This document shows positions 52,618-58,756 of a DNA stretch of 58,756 nt, piece after piece (position 1 is the stretch's first letter; each line of letters opens with the position of its first letter). This stretch comes from Lachnospiraceae bacterium (GTDB taxonomy: Bacteria > Bacillota > Clostridia > Lachnospirales > Lachnospiraceae). Location: assembly GCA_024681775.1 (NCBI GenBank), contig JAILAF010000106.1, positions 1 through 58,756 of the forward strand. The letters are read 5' to 3'. The position numbers and the translations under genes were made by a program. The notes under the pieces are model-generated. The model was not told where the DNA came from and searched no databases. It saw only the letters and a program-made list of their open reading frames with translations.

Positions 52618-53684
52618 GTCGCAGGATTGATGTGAGCGCAGCCTCCATGGAAGGAAAGGCCCTGGCCAGAGAAGCGGCATCCGAAGCGGGAAAGCTTCTG
52701 ATCACAGGATTTGAAAAGCATATCTGCATGTTTTATCTGAAGGGCGGCAGACTCCTGGAGATGACTTCCCTGGGGATTTCCTCCGGAAGAGATTCCGGGG
52801 AAAGAGATGGCGGGTACCATGTGGGGGACCTCTTTCTTGCGCGGGTGACCAATGTTTCCAATGAGCTGAAAGCGGCATTTGTCCTCTATGGAACGGAAGG
52901 AGCGTCCCTGACGGGATTCCTGCCCTTTTCCCAGATTCCCGCTGACGTACATCCCAAGCAGGGAGACCTGATCTGTGTCCGCCTGAAAGCGGAGCCCCAG
53001 AGAGGGAAGAGGGCTTCCTTTTCCGCAAAGATCGACTGGAGCCGCATTCCGGACGGAGAGTCTGTACGGGCAACCGCGTCCCACGACAATAAGATCAGAC
53101 GGCTCCTTATATCCGACGGACCGGATCTGAAGCCCGTGATCAAGGCGGTCGCGGATACAAAGCATTTTGAGGTCGAAGAGATCGTCACGGACCTGGAGGA
53201 CCTCTTCGAAAAATGCAGTGCGGAGATCAGCGGCATCCCTGTCAGACGCTACACCGATGAGGTCCTTTCTTTGAGCGCCCTTTACAGTCTTGGTACCAAG
53301 GGGCAGGAAGCGCTGGCCAGGAAGGTCTGGCTGCCTTCCGGGGGATATCTGATCTTTGACTACACAGAAGCTTTGACGGTCATCGATGTAAACAGCGGCA
53401 AGAAAGAAAAATCCGGTGCGGGATTCGTTAGCGACCTGAACCGGGAAGCTGCCAGGGAGGTGGCGCTTCAGATCAGGCTCCGGAATCTCTCCGGCATGAT
53501 CCTGGTGGATTTCATCAACAATGAGGAAGAGAACGCCTCCGAGAGCCTTCTTTCCTATATGCAGGACCTCTTGAAAGCAGATACCGGCCTCGCCAGAGCA
53601 CTGGATATCACAGCCCTGGGGATCATGGAGATCACCCGCAGGAAGACCAGAAAATCCCTCTGTGAGCAGTTTACAGAAGCATAA
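52614..53684 (+). CDS. rng: Short RNase E/G family protein lacking the zinc-link
   Basis: RNase E/G enzymes cut single-stranded RNA in rRNA maturation and mRNA decay. 356 residues, against about 490 for RNase G. An S1-like region (70-145: VGDLFLARVTNV, AAFVLYGTEGASLTGFLPFSQ) is followed by the catalytic domain with D258 (TVIDVNSGKK) and D299 (GMILVDFINN), the two metal-binding Asp residues, and REAAREVALQIRLRNLSG. The chain stops just after ITRRKTRKSL, where family members continue with the CPxC zinc-link and the small domain that build the tetramer. It may therefore be dimeric or monomeric. No frameshift is visible. The usual downstream rplU-rpmA genes are absent. Confidence 0.85.
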   Translation: MSRRIDVSAASMEGKALAREAASEAGKLLITGFEKHICMFYLKGGRLLEMTSLGISSGRDSGERDGGYHVGDLFLARVTNVSNELKAAFVLYGTEGASLTGFLPFSQIPADVHPKQGDLICVRLKAEPQRGKRASFSAKIDWSRIPDGESVRATASHDNKIRRLLISDGPDLKPVIKAVADTKHFEVEEIVTDLEDLFEKCSAEISGIPVRRYTDEVLSLSALYSLGTKGQEALARKVWLPSGGYLIFDYTEALTVIDVNSGKKEKSGAGFVSDLNREAAREVALQIRLRNLSGMILVDFINNEEENASESLLSYMQDLLKADTGLARALDITALGIMEITRRKTRKSLCEQFTEA

Positions 53685-53696
53685 CTGGGAAGATAT

Positions 53697-53723
53697 GGGC
53701 CGGCGTTTGCCGGTCCTTTTTTT
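53697..53723 (+). terminator. Rho-independent terminator after the RNase gene
   Basis: Eight-pair stem GGGCCGGC (53697-53704) with GCCGGTCC (53709-53716), loop GTTT, then seven T. Confidence 0.88.
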
Positions 53724-53774
53724 GTGCGTAGAGTTTAGAAATAGTTTCCGATTTTAATACTATCTTCATTTGTA

Positions 53775-53803
53775 TTGCCCGATTATATCGGGTAAAATAT
53801 ATT
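53775..53803 (+). promoter_or_regulatory. Chemoreceptor promoter with palindrome
   Basis: TTGCCC (53775-53780), 17-base spacer, TATATT (53798-53803). The palindrome CCCGATTATATCGGG (53778-53792) fills the -35/spacer and could be an operator. Upstream, TAGA (53729-53732) and TCCGATTT (53747-53754), 14 bases apart, weakly resemble a sigma-D (motility) promoter. Confidence 0.5.
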
Positions 53804-53853
53804 TGTTTCGTAAGAGTAATTGATAAGAAGAAAGAAGATTAATGGAGGTATGT

Positions 53854-55569
53854 ATGGCTAACGTCGATGCGAAGAGAAATGAGTTTTCACGGGATTCTTT
53901 CCGGCAGTTGTCCGTTTCGGATAAGTTTAAGAAGATTTTCGGGAAGTTCAGAAACAATCTGATCATCATTCTGGTTTCCATCGTGATCATCGATATGGCT
54001 GCGCTTTTCAATATTCGAAATATTTATGCAGTTTATTATGAGCAGAACACGCTTCAGGGGGAGATCCGGATCACCATCCAGGCGCTTGCAAAGTATTATC
54101 TGTCCGCCATGAATGCCTATGATGCAGGGGAGAGACAGGAGCAGATGGAAGGTGCATTTGAGAAGATCCAGGAGTTAAACGATGGCCTGGATGCCCTCGG
54201 AAAGGTCTACAAGGGGGATCTGTCCGTTGCGTATCAGCATATCGCAGATATCGACGCCACGGATGATACCCTGGTAGCAATGTTTGATTCCGGTGCTTCG
54301 AGGGAAGAGATCTACGATTATTACAGTGCAAACACCAATGAAGCCATAAAAGTGGTCGTCAAAGATTTTAAGGCCATCGGTATCGACGCCGGTGAGCAGG
54401 CAGCCAGGGCATATGTGATGAGCATCGTGGGTGTCAGTATTATGACAGCCGTTTCTCTGGCGGTGGTCGCCTATGCGCTTATGTATTCCAAAAAGGCAAG
54501 GAAAGCAATGACGCGCAGTATCCTGGATCCCATCGAGGCGATTTCAAAAGCAGCCGATGACATGGCGAAAGGAAAACTGGAGGTGGAGATCGAGACCGAT
54601 TCCGAGGATGAGCTCGGCAGACTGGCAGGGGACCTGAGGCAGTCCACCAATGTGATCGAGAATATCGTAAAAGACATCGCAGAGACCTTAAAAAGAATGT
54701 CCGGCGGTGATTTCTCCACCGGCTCCCGGAACGAAGACCTGTATATCGGAGATTACGATGCCATCAAGACAGCACTGGGGGATATTTCGGATACCCTTTC
54801 CAATACGCTGCGTGAGGTGAAGAATTCTTCCTTGCTTGTATCGGAATCCGCAAATAATATGTCGCAGGGCGCTACGGACCTTGCGGAGGGCGCAACGGAC
54901 CAGGCTGCAGCCGTTGAGGAACTCACTGCATCCGTTGATTCCGTGACGGAGCAGACGAGACAATTGGCTGTGGTAGCTGAAAAGAGCAGGAGCATGGCAG
55001 CTTCCGTCCGCAAGGATGCAGAGCGCAGTGCACAGAAGATGCATCTGGTGACGGATGCCATGACCAGAATCACCGAGGCATCCGCAGAGATCGAGCAGAT
55101 CACCAATACCATCGAAGCCATCGCAAAGCAGACTTCCCTCCTTGCCCTGAACGCTTCCATTGAGGCAGCCAGAGCGGGAGAATCCGGAAGAGGATTCGCT
55201 GTGGTGGCAGAGCAGATCGGTATCCTGGCTGATCAGTCCAGCGAGGCTGCCAAGAATACGCACCAGCTCATCGCAGATACCATGGACGAGATTCAAAACG
55301 GAAATGCCGTTGTGGCCGAGACCACGGAAGCGCTGGATGAAATGCAGCAGAGTGTTGAGGAGATCACGGGCATGATCATTGAGACCGGCGATCTGGCTGA
55401 GGAGCAGGCACAGAGCATGGAAGAGATCGACAAGGGAATCGAGATGATCTCCGGAGTGGTTCAGAACAATTCCGCTACCGCCGAGCAATCCAGTGCCGTA
55501 TCCATCGAGCTTTCCGAGCAGTCCGAGAACCTGAACAGCCTGATCGATCAGTTTACCATCAGCGCATAA
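53854..55569 (+). CDS. Methyl-accepting chemotaxis protein
   Basis: Transmembrane receptor signalling through CheA/CheW. Start ATG 53854 after GGAGG (53844-53848); an ATG at 53842 overlaps that site. 571 residues: TM1 about 35-53, a four-helix-type sensor (54-185), TM2 about 187-209, HAMP (about 210-265), and the methyl-accepting coiled coil (300-570). The tip reads IAKQTSLLALNASIEAARAGESGRGFAVVAEQIGILADQ across two helices (about 420-460). Relative to the usual EVRxLA/EQIRKLA, Arg is replaced by Gly (QIGILA), a residue that in E. coli Tsr helps trimer contacts. Four clustered Glu/Gln/Ala patterns suit methylation. No flagellar or che gene is in the window; ligand unknown. Confidence 0.9.
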   Translation: MANVDAKRNEFSRDSFRQLSVSDKFKKIFGKFRNNLIIILVSIVIIDMAALFNIRNIYAVYYEQNTLQGEIRITIQALAKYYLSAMNAYDAGERQEQMEGAFEKIQELNDGLDALGKVYKGDLSVAYQHIADIDATDDTLVAMFDSGASREEIYDYYSANTNEAIKVVVKDFKAIGIDAGEQAARAYVMSIVGVSIMTAVSLAVVAYALMYSKKARKAMTRSILDPIEAISKAADDMAKGKLEVEIETDSEDELGRLAGDLRQSTNVIENIVKDIAETLKRMSGGDFSTGSRNEDLYIGDYDAIKTALGDISDTLSNTLREVKNSSLLVSESANNMSQGATDLAEGATDQAAAVEELTASVDSVTEQTRQLAVVAEKSRSMAASVRKDAERSAQKMHLVTDAMTRITEASAEIEQITNTIEAIAKQTSLLALNASIEAARAGESGRGFAVVAEQIGILADQSSEAAKNTHQLIADTMDEIQNGNAVVAETTEALDEMQQSVEEITGMIIETGDLAEEQAQSMEEIDKGIEMISGVVQNNSATAEQSSAVSIELSEQSENLNSLIDQFTISA

Positions 55570-55612
55570 GGACCCTTCTCCACAGAAAACATTGAAGTAG
55601 TTCCATAATTTC

Positions 55613-55642
55613 AAAAAAGCAGCCATTTTTGGCTGCTTTTTT
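55613..55642. terminator. Terminator after the chemoreceptor gene
   Basis: Twelve-pair stem AAAAAAGCAGCC (55613-55624) with GGCTGCTTTTTT (55631-55642), loop ATTTTT. Symmetrical, so usable on both strands. Confidence 0.9.
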
Positions 55643-55694
55643 CGTTGCAACGCATGATACAGATCTGCAAATGGAGAAACTGCGAAATTCATAC

Positions 55695-55723
55695 TTGACG
55701 GATCATCTCGTTTCCAATAAAAT
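55695..55723 (+). promoter_or_regulatory. feo operon promoter
   Basis: TTGACG (55695-55700), 17-base spacer, TAAAAT (55718-55723). The start point (about 55730) falls in the first operator palindrome. The leader also holds ACTCCACGG-TTT-CCGTGGAGT (55758-55778). Confidence 0.75.
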
Positions 55724-55727
55724 ACAT

Positions 55728-55745
55728 GGTTAGATATAACTAACC
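55728..55745. promoter_or_regulatory. Operator candidate 1 (DtxR/IdeR-like)
   Basis: GGTTAGATATAACTAACC is palindromic at 16 of 18 positions and overlaps the predicted transcription start of the feo operon. TTAG...CTAA half-sites are typical of DtxR-family iron or manganese regulators. Confidence 0.6.
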
Positions 55746-55792
55746 AGCACTTTTGCAACTCCACGGTTTCCGTGGAGTAAAAAAATCGCACA

Positions 55793-55810
55793 GGTTAGTT
55801 ATAACTAATC
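55793..55810. promoter_or_regulatory. Operator candidate 2 (DtxR/IdeR-like)
   Basis: GGTTAGTTATAACTAATC contains the perfect palindrome TTAGTTATAACTAA (55795-55808) and lies 65 bases after the first site, just before the ribosome site of the first feo gene. The pair could support cooperative or looped repression by an iron-sensing regulator. Confidence 0.6.
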
Positions 55811-55829
55811 ATATTGGAGGAGAGCGGAG

Positions 55830-56024
55830 ATGAACTGGATCACAGCAAATCTTGGAACCATCGTCTGTTCGTTGGTCCTGATCCTTATGGTGGGACTTGC
55901 CTTGAAAAGCGTGATCTCTGAGCGGAAGAACGGCTCCTGTAAATGCGGCTGTTCCGGATGCCCGGGCTGTAACGGTTGTTGTCCGCACTCCCGGAAAGAG
56001 GAGAGGAAGGATGAAACTAAGTGA
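55830..56024 (+). CDS. FeoB-associated Cys-rich membrane protein
   Basis: 64-residue protein with one N-terminal membrane helix (LGTIVCSLVLILMVGLALKSVI) and a cytoplasmic Cys-rich tail, CKCGCSGCPGCNGCCPH, with eight Cys and a final His, well suited to bind iron. Small proteins of this layout accompany feoA-feoB in many Firmicutes, comparable in position to FeoC of enterobacteria, though not homologous. Usually the gene is after feoB; here it is first. GGAGGAGAGCGGAG precedes the ATG. Its end overlaps feoA by 14 bases. Confidence 0.85.
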   Translation: MNWITANLGTIVCSLVLILMVGLALKSVISERKNGSCKCGCSGCPGCNGCCPHSRKEERKDETK

Positions 56025-56238
56025 ACTGGCAGCCAACAAACACGGAACCGTGAAATCCCTGGGAAGAGACGAACACTTTCTGAACCGGATCTCGTCCGTC
56101 GGCATTACGGAAGGAGCTGTTTTTCAGGTCGTGAAAAACGATCGGAAAATGCCGATGCTGATCTATGTGAGAGAAACTTTGCTGGCTCTGAACAGAAAGG
56201 ATTGTGAAAAAATCGAGGTTTCGGAGGTGAGAGTATGA
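56011..56238 (+). CDS. feoA: Ferrous iron transport protein A
   Basis: 75-residue SH3-like cytoplasmic protein thought to support FeoB. Pattern: MKLSELAANKHGTVKSLG, FLNRISSVGITEGAVFQVVKN, and VRETLLALNRKDCEKIEV. AGGAAGG precedes the ATG inside the Cys-rich gene. It overlaps feoB by 4 bases (ATGA), so the three feo genes are translationally linked. Confidence 0.9.
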   Translation: MKLSELAANKHGTVKSLGRDEHFLNRISSVGITEGAVFQVVKNDRKMPMLIYVRETLLALNRKDCEKIEVSEVRV

Positions 56239-58094
56239 ACTGTATCGCGCTTTTGGGCCAGCCGAATTCCGGCAAATCAACTGTATTTAATCAGCTCACC
56301 GGCTCCAGACAGCATGTGGGAAACTGGCCGGGCAAGACCGTTGAGAAAACAGAAGGCAACTATTTCTTTCACGGCACATCCTATACGGTAGTAGACCTGC
56401 CGGGAAGCTATGGTCTGTCCGGCAATTCCGATGAAGAGATCATTACCGAACAGTTCATCAAAAGCGGAGAAGCAGATCTGGTCTGCGTTCTTGCGGACGC
56501 TTCCCAGCTGGAAAGAAGCCTTTATATGCTGGCAGACTTTGTGCTGATGGATCATCCCATGATCCTTCTCCTTAACATGATGGATGTTGCAACAGCACAG
56601 GGAAAGCAGATCGATGATAAAAAATTATCGGAAAAACTGGGAATCCCTGTTTTGCCCTTTACTGCGGCAGACGGCAAGGGATTTGATGAACTGAAAACCC
56701 TGATCGAGCAGGAGATGAAAGCGCCCCATCGGCCGATCAGCAAGCCGGAGATTGCAGGAACTGCGAAAGCAAATGCGGACCAGATCCTGTCCGGGGTCAA
56801 AGAAAAGTATTCCTGGATCGAAAGCCTGCTGGAAGGAGTCTCAAAATCGGCGGGAGAGGACTATCAGGTCAAAGGATTTGATAAACTGCTCCTCAGACCG
56901 ATCTTGGGTAAAGTCATGACGCTCCTGGTGATCCTGGTGGGGTTCCTGGCAGCAATGTTTATCATGGCACCGTTTATGAGCGTTGCCGGAATGCTTCCCG
57001 GACTCCTGGGAAAGCCCATCGCGGATTTCCTGACAGGACTGCATGTGCATCCCTGGCTGGTGTCCATTTTCAGCCTGCTGATCCCCAATACCTTCTATTT
57101 TTGCATCTCTATGGCAGCTTTTGTCTTTGGCGTCAATGTGGTGTTCGGTTTCCTGGAAGAGATCGGATTTTTGGCAAGAGCGGCCTATCAGTTTGACGGT
57201 GCGTTGTCCAAACTGGGTCTTCAGGGAAAAGCCGTAGCGCCGATCCTTATGGGAATGGGCTGCACCATCGGCGGAGCCAGCGGTACCAGAGTCATGGACA
57301 ACTGGGGGCAGAAGATGCTCACCATGATGGTGGTATGGGCGGTTCCCTGTGCGTCCATCTGGAGCGTCATACCGGTCATTTCCAACATGTTTTTCCCTGC
57401 CTGGGGAACTGCACTGGTATGCCTGGGGATCATCCTGTACATCTTTGTGCTGATGTTCATCGTTTCCAGGATTTTTGGCGGTAAGCTGGTATCGGAAAAT
57501 GACAGATCCGGAATGATCATGGAACTGCCGCCTTATCACAAGGCGCACTGGAAGTACATCCTCAAGGAAGCCTGGATCAAATGCTTTGATATGTTCAAGC
57601 GGGCCTTGAGGACCGTTACTCTGGTGTCTATCGTGTTCTGGGCCTTTTCCTACAGTTCCTCCGGAAATGTGGAAAACAGTCTGCTGTACAAGGTTGGAAC
57701 CTTTATCGAACCTGTGACGAAGTTCTTCGGCATGGGTTGGCGGACCTTCATGGCATTCATTACAGCGGCCTTTGCAAAGGAAGCTGTATTGGGTACGCTG
57801 AATGCGGTTTTTGCCGGCCAGGATACAGTCGCCAATATTGCATTTAATGCCAGCAAGGCAGGTGTTGACAAAAATGCGCTGGCACTGCTCATGACACAGA
57901 CGATTTCCGGCGCTGAAGCGCTGGCATTTATGTTTGCCATCACATTCAGCGTTCCCTGCCTGATGGCGCTGTCCACGACCTACAAGGAATCCCATTCGTT
58001 AAAATGGACTGCAAAGACAGCGGGATTCTATATTGTGGCTGCATTGATCCTTTCATGTATCGTGTATCATATTGCATTGCCTTTTCTGGGATAA
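56235..58094 (+). CDS. feoB: Ferrous iron transporter FeoB
   Basis: GTP-dependent importer of Fe2+ in the cytoplasmic membrane. 619 residues, at the short end for the family (E. coli 773). The N-terminal G domain has G1 GQPNSGKST (8-16), G3 DLPGSYGL and G4 NMMD; a helical GDI region follows to about 210; the membrane domain has two gate repeats. The first gate region reads MGMGCTIGGASGTRVMDN, unlike the common GFGCNVPAxxATR, so it belongs to a divergent subgroup; one Cys is kept. Metal preference (Fe2+ versus Mn2+) is thus not certain, though feoA, the Cys-rich protein and DtxR-like operators fit iron. Confidence 0.92.
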   Translation: MNCIALLGQPNSGKSTVFNQLTGSRQHVGNWPGKTVEKTEGNYFFHGTSYTVVDLPGSYGLSGNSDEEIITEQFIKSGEADLVCVLADASQLERSLYMLADFVLMDHPMILLLNMMDVATAQGKQIDDKKLSEKLGIPVLPFTAADGKGFDELKTLIEQEMKAPHRPISKPEIAGTAKANADQILSGVKEKYSWIESLLEGVSKSAGEDYQVKGFDKLLLRPILGKVMTLLVILVGFLAAMFIMAPFMSVAGMLPGLLGKPIADFLTGLHVHPWLVSIFSLLIPNTFYFCISMAAFVFGVNVVFGFLEEIGFLARAAYQFDGALSKLGLQGKAVAPILMGMGCTIGGASGTRVMDNWGQKMLTMMVVWAVPCASIWSVIPVISNMFFPAWGTALVCLGIILYIFVLMFIVSRIFGGKLVSENDRSGMIMELPPYHKAHWKYILKEAWIKCFDMFKRALRTVTLVSIVFWAFSYSSSGNVENSLLYKVGTFIEPVTKFFGMGWRTFMAFITAAFAKEAVLGTLNAVFAGQDTVANIAFNASKAGVDKNALALLMTQTISGAEALAFMFAITFSVPCLMALSTTYKESHSLKWTAKTAGFYIVAALILSCIVYHIALPFLG

Positions 58095-58118
58095 TTCATT
58101 ATTTGATCCGAATGCAAA

Positions 58119-58155
58119 CCCGCGACTCTGTGTGAAAGCAGAGGCGCGGGCCTTT
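58119..58155 (+). terminator. Probable feoB terminator
   Basis: Interrupted stem CCCGCG-A-CTCTG (58119-58130) with CAGAG-G-CGCGGG (58139-58150), then CCTTTCT. T-tract is short, so strength is doubtful. Confidence 0.6.
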
Positions 58156-58178
58156 CTAACTATTTATTCGCAAAAGGA

Positions 58179-58235
58179 TAGTTTAACGAATAGTTGGAAT
58201 GCGTTAAAATGCATTCCAACTGATTCGTTAAACTA
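58179..58235. repeat. Long inverted repeat between feoB and dtd
   Basis: A 24-base arm (58179-58202, beginning TAGTTTAACGAAT) pairs with 58211-58235 (ending ATTCGTTAAACTA), with one bulged G and an 8-base loop. It lacks a T-tract, so it is not a standard terminator. No gene lies in the 254-base gap. Confidence 0.75.
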
Positions 58236-58275
58236 CAGGTTGCTTATCAGTACACCATGACTTAGTCTGCAATAT

Positions 58276-58312
58276 AAAAGCCGTCATAGATTTTACTCTA
58301 TGTCGGCTTTTT
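58276..58312. terminator. Bidirectional terminator between feoB and dtd
   Basis: AAAAGCCG-T-CATAGA (58276-58290), loop TTTTAC, TCTATG-T-CGGCTTTTT (58297-58312). A single T-T mismatch interrupts the stem. Serves dtd on the minus strand and residual feoB transcripts. Confidence 0.82.
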
Positions 58313-58348
58313 CAAAATATGGATCACGGGAGCCCTGTAAGGGTACCT

Positions 58349-58756
58349 CTATATACTTAAATCACGGGAATCCAGCACAATGGTAAAGGGTCCGTTATTG
58401 ACCAGATCCACCTCCATATGTTCTCCAAATACGCCCGTATCCACATGAGCCACACTGGCTCTGCACTGGGCCACAACATATTCATATAATGCGTTAGCCT
58501 GCTCAGCGCCGGCGGCGTTGGTAAAGCTGGGACGATTTCCCTTGCGGCAATCTGCATACAGGGTAAACTGACTGATCAAAAGCAGTTCCCCGTTTACTGC
58601 AGCCAGATCCAGGTTCGTTTTACCGTTTTCATCCGGGAAAATACGCATGCCAAGGAGCTTTCGCACCATGGCATCAGCGATTTTTTCGTTGTCTGCCTCT
58701 TCTACTCCGATCAGGACCAGAAATCCTTTTCCAATCTTACCGTTCTCGTAGGGTTG
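58349..58756 (-). CDS. dtd: D-aminoacyl-tRNA deacylase, 5' end outside the window
   Basis: Hydrolyses D-amino acids (and glycine on tRNA-Ala) mischarged on tRNA. Reading continues without a stop from the right edge to 58349, so the true start is beyond 58756; a Met at 58669 is internal. The 135 visible residues include [29 protein letters not shown], the catalytic [10 protein letters not shown] (SQxTLY) and the cross-subunit motif [11 protein letters not shown] (usual form NxGPVT). About 12-15 residues are missing from the N terminus. It points towards feoB, separated by the shared terminator. Confidence 0.93.
   Translation of the reverse strand, partial: QPYENGKIGKGFLVLIGVEEADNEKIADAMVRKLLGMRIFPDENGKTNLDLAAVNGELLLISQFTLYADCRKGNRPSFTNAAGAEQANALYEYVVAQCRASVAHVDTGVFGEHMEVDLVNNGPFTIVLDSRDLSI

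Noticed and set aside
58072..58260. 62-codon frame after feoB
   Set aside because: It overlaps the feoB end, a hairpin and the long inverted repeat; no ribosome site or family resemblance.

Overview
The window reads as the chromosome of a GC-rich member of the Clostridia, most likely Lachnospiraceae. This rests on gene order (rpmB diverging from asp23-fakA-recG, then rsmD-coaD), Firmicutes families (RecU, Asp23/Gls24, FakA/DegV, GerW/YtfJ, short HisG with HisZ), GGAGG ribosome sites and sigma-A-like promoters. It looks like core genome: I see no integrase, transposase, phage gene, CRISPR array, rRNA or tRNA. YtfI/YtfJ-like genes hint at sporulation ability, but that is inference.

Layout. 1-10.4 kb: end of a small membrane protein, then cobalamin-dependent methionine synthase and a branched-chain amino acid block (ilvB, two tandem ACT-domain small subunits, ilvC, an ABC exporter, leuC, leuD). 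10.4-14.1 kb: MATE exporter, ruvA-ruvB behind a LexA-box-like promoter, zapA. 14.1-19.2 kb: U32 peptidase and a 942-residue fusion of a SEDS glycosyltransferase (FtsW/RodA) with a class B penicillin-binding protein. 19.2-23.2 kb: a degenerate HD-GYP protein (minus strand), a small unknown gene, DUF2953 and YtfJ genes, a coiled-coil/J-like protein, and rpmB (minus). 23.3-28.7 kb: asp23, fakA, recG, a DegV (FakB-like) gene. 28.9-34.9 kb: a parE/parC-like topoisomerase pair, rsmD, coaD and a SepIVA/DivIVA-like coiled-coil gene. 35-41.2 kb: membrane-anchored cell-wall amidase, RsuA-type pseudouridine synthase, HAD phosphatase, short-chain dehydrogenase, unknown membrane protein, RluA-type pseudouridine synthase overlapping recU. 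41.2-46.5 kb: histidine operon hisZ-G-D-B followed by HisIE carrying an N-terminal degenerate HisA/HisF-like barrel. 46.6-53.7 kb: coupled MoxR-DUF58-membrane protein genes running into a radical-SAM/DUF2344/RNase G-like set. 53.8-55.6 kb: chemoreceptor. 55.7-58.1 kb: ferrous iron uptake operon (Cys-rich protein, feoA, feoB) with two palindromic operator candidates. End: D-aminoacyl-tRNA deacylase (minus, cut by the window edge).

Most interesting: the SEDS-PBP fusion, the HisA/F-like barrel fused to HisIE, the HD-GYP protein that lost its metal-binding histidines, the shortened RNase E/G lacking the zinc-link, a promoter apparently nested in a terminator ahead of recG, and clusters of short hairpins at operon borders. 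No wholly new multi-gene defence or mobile system is visible. No gene-free stretch exceeds about 270 bases. Homology statements come from recognising motifs by eye; no database search was run.
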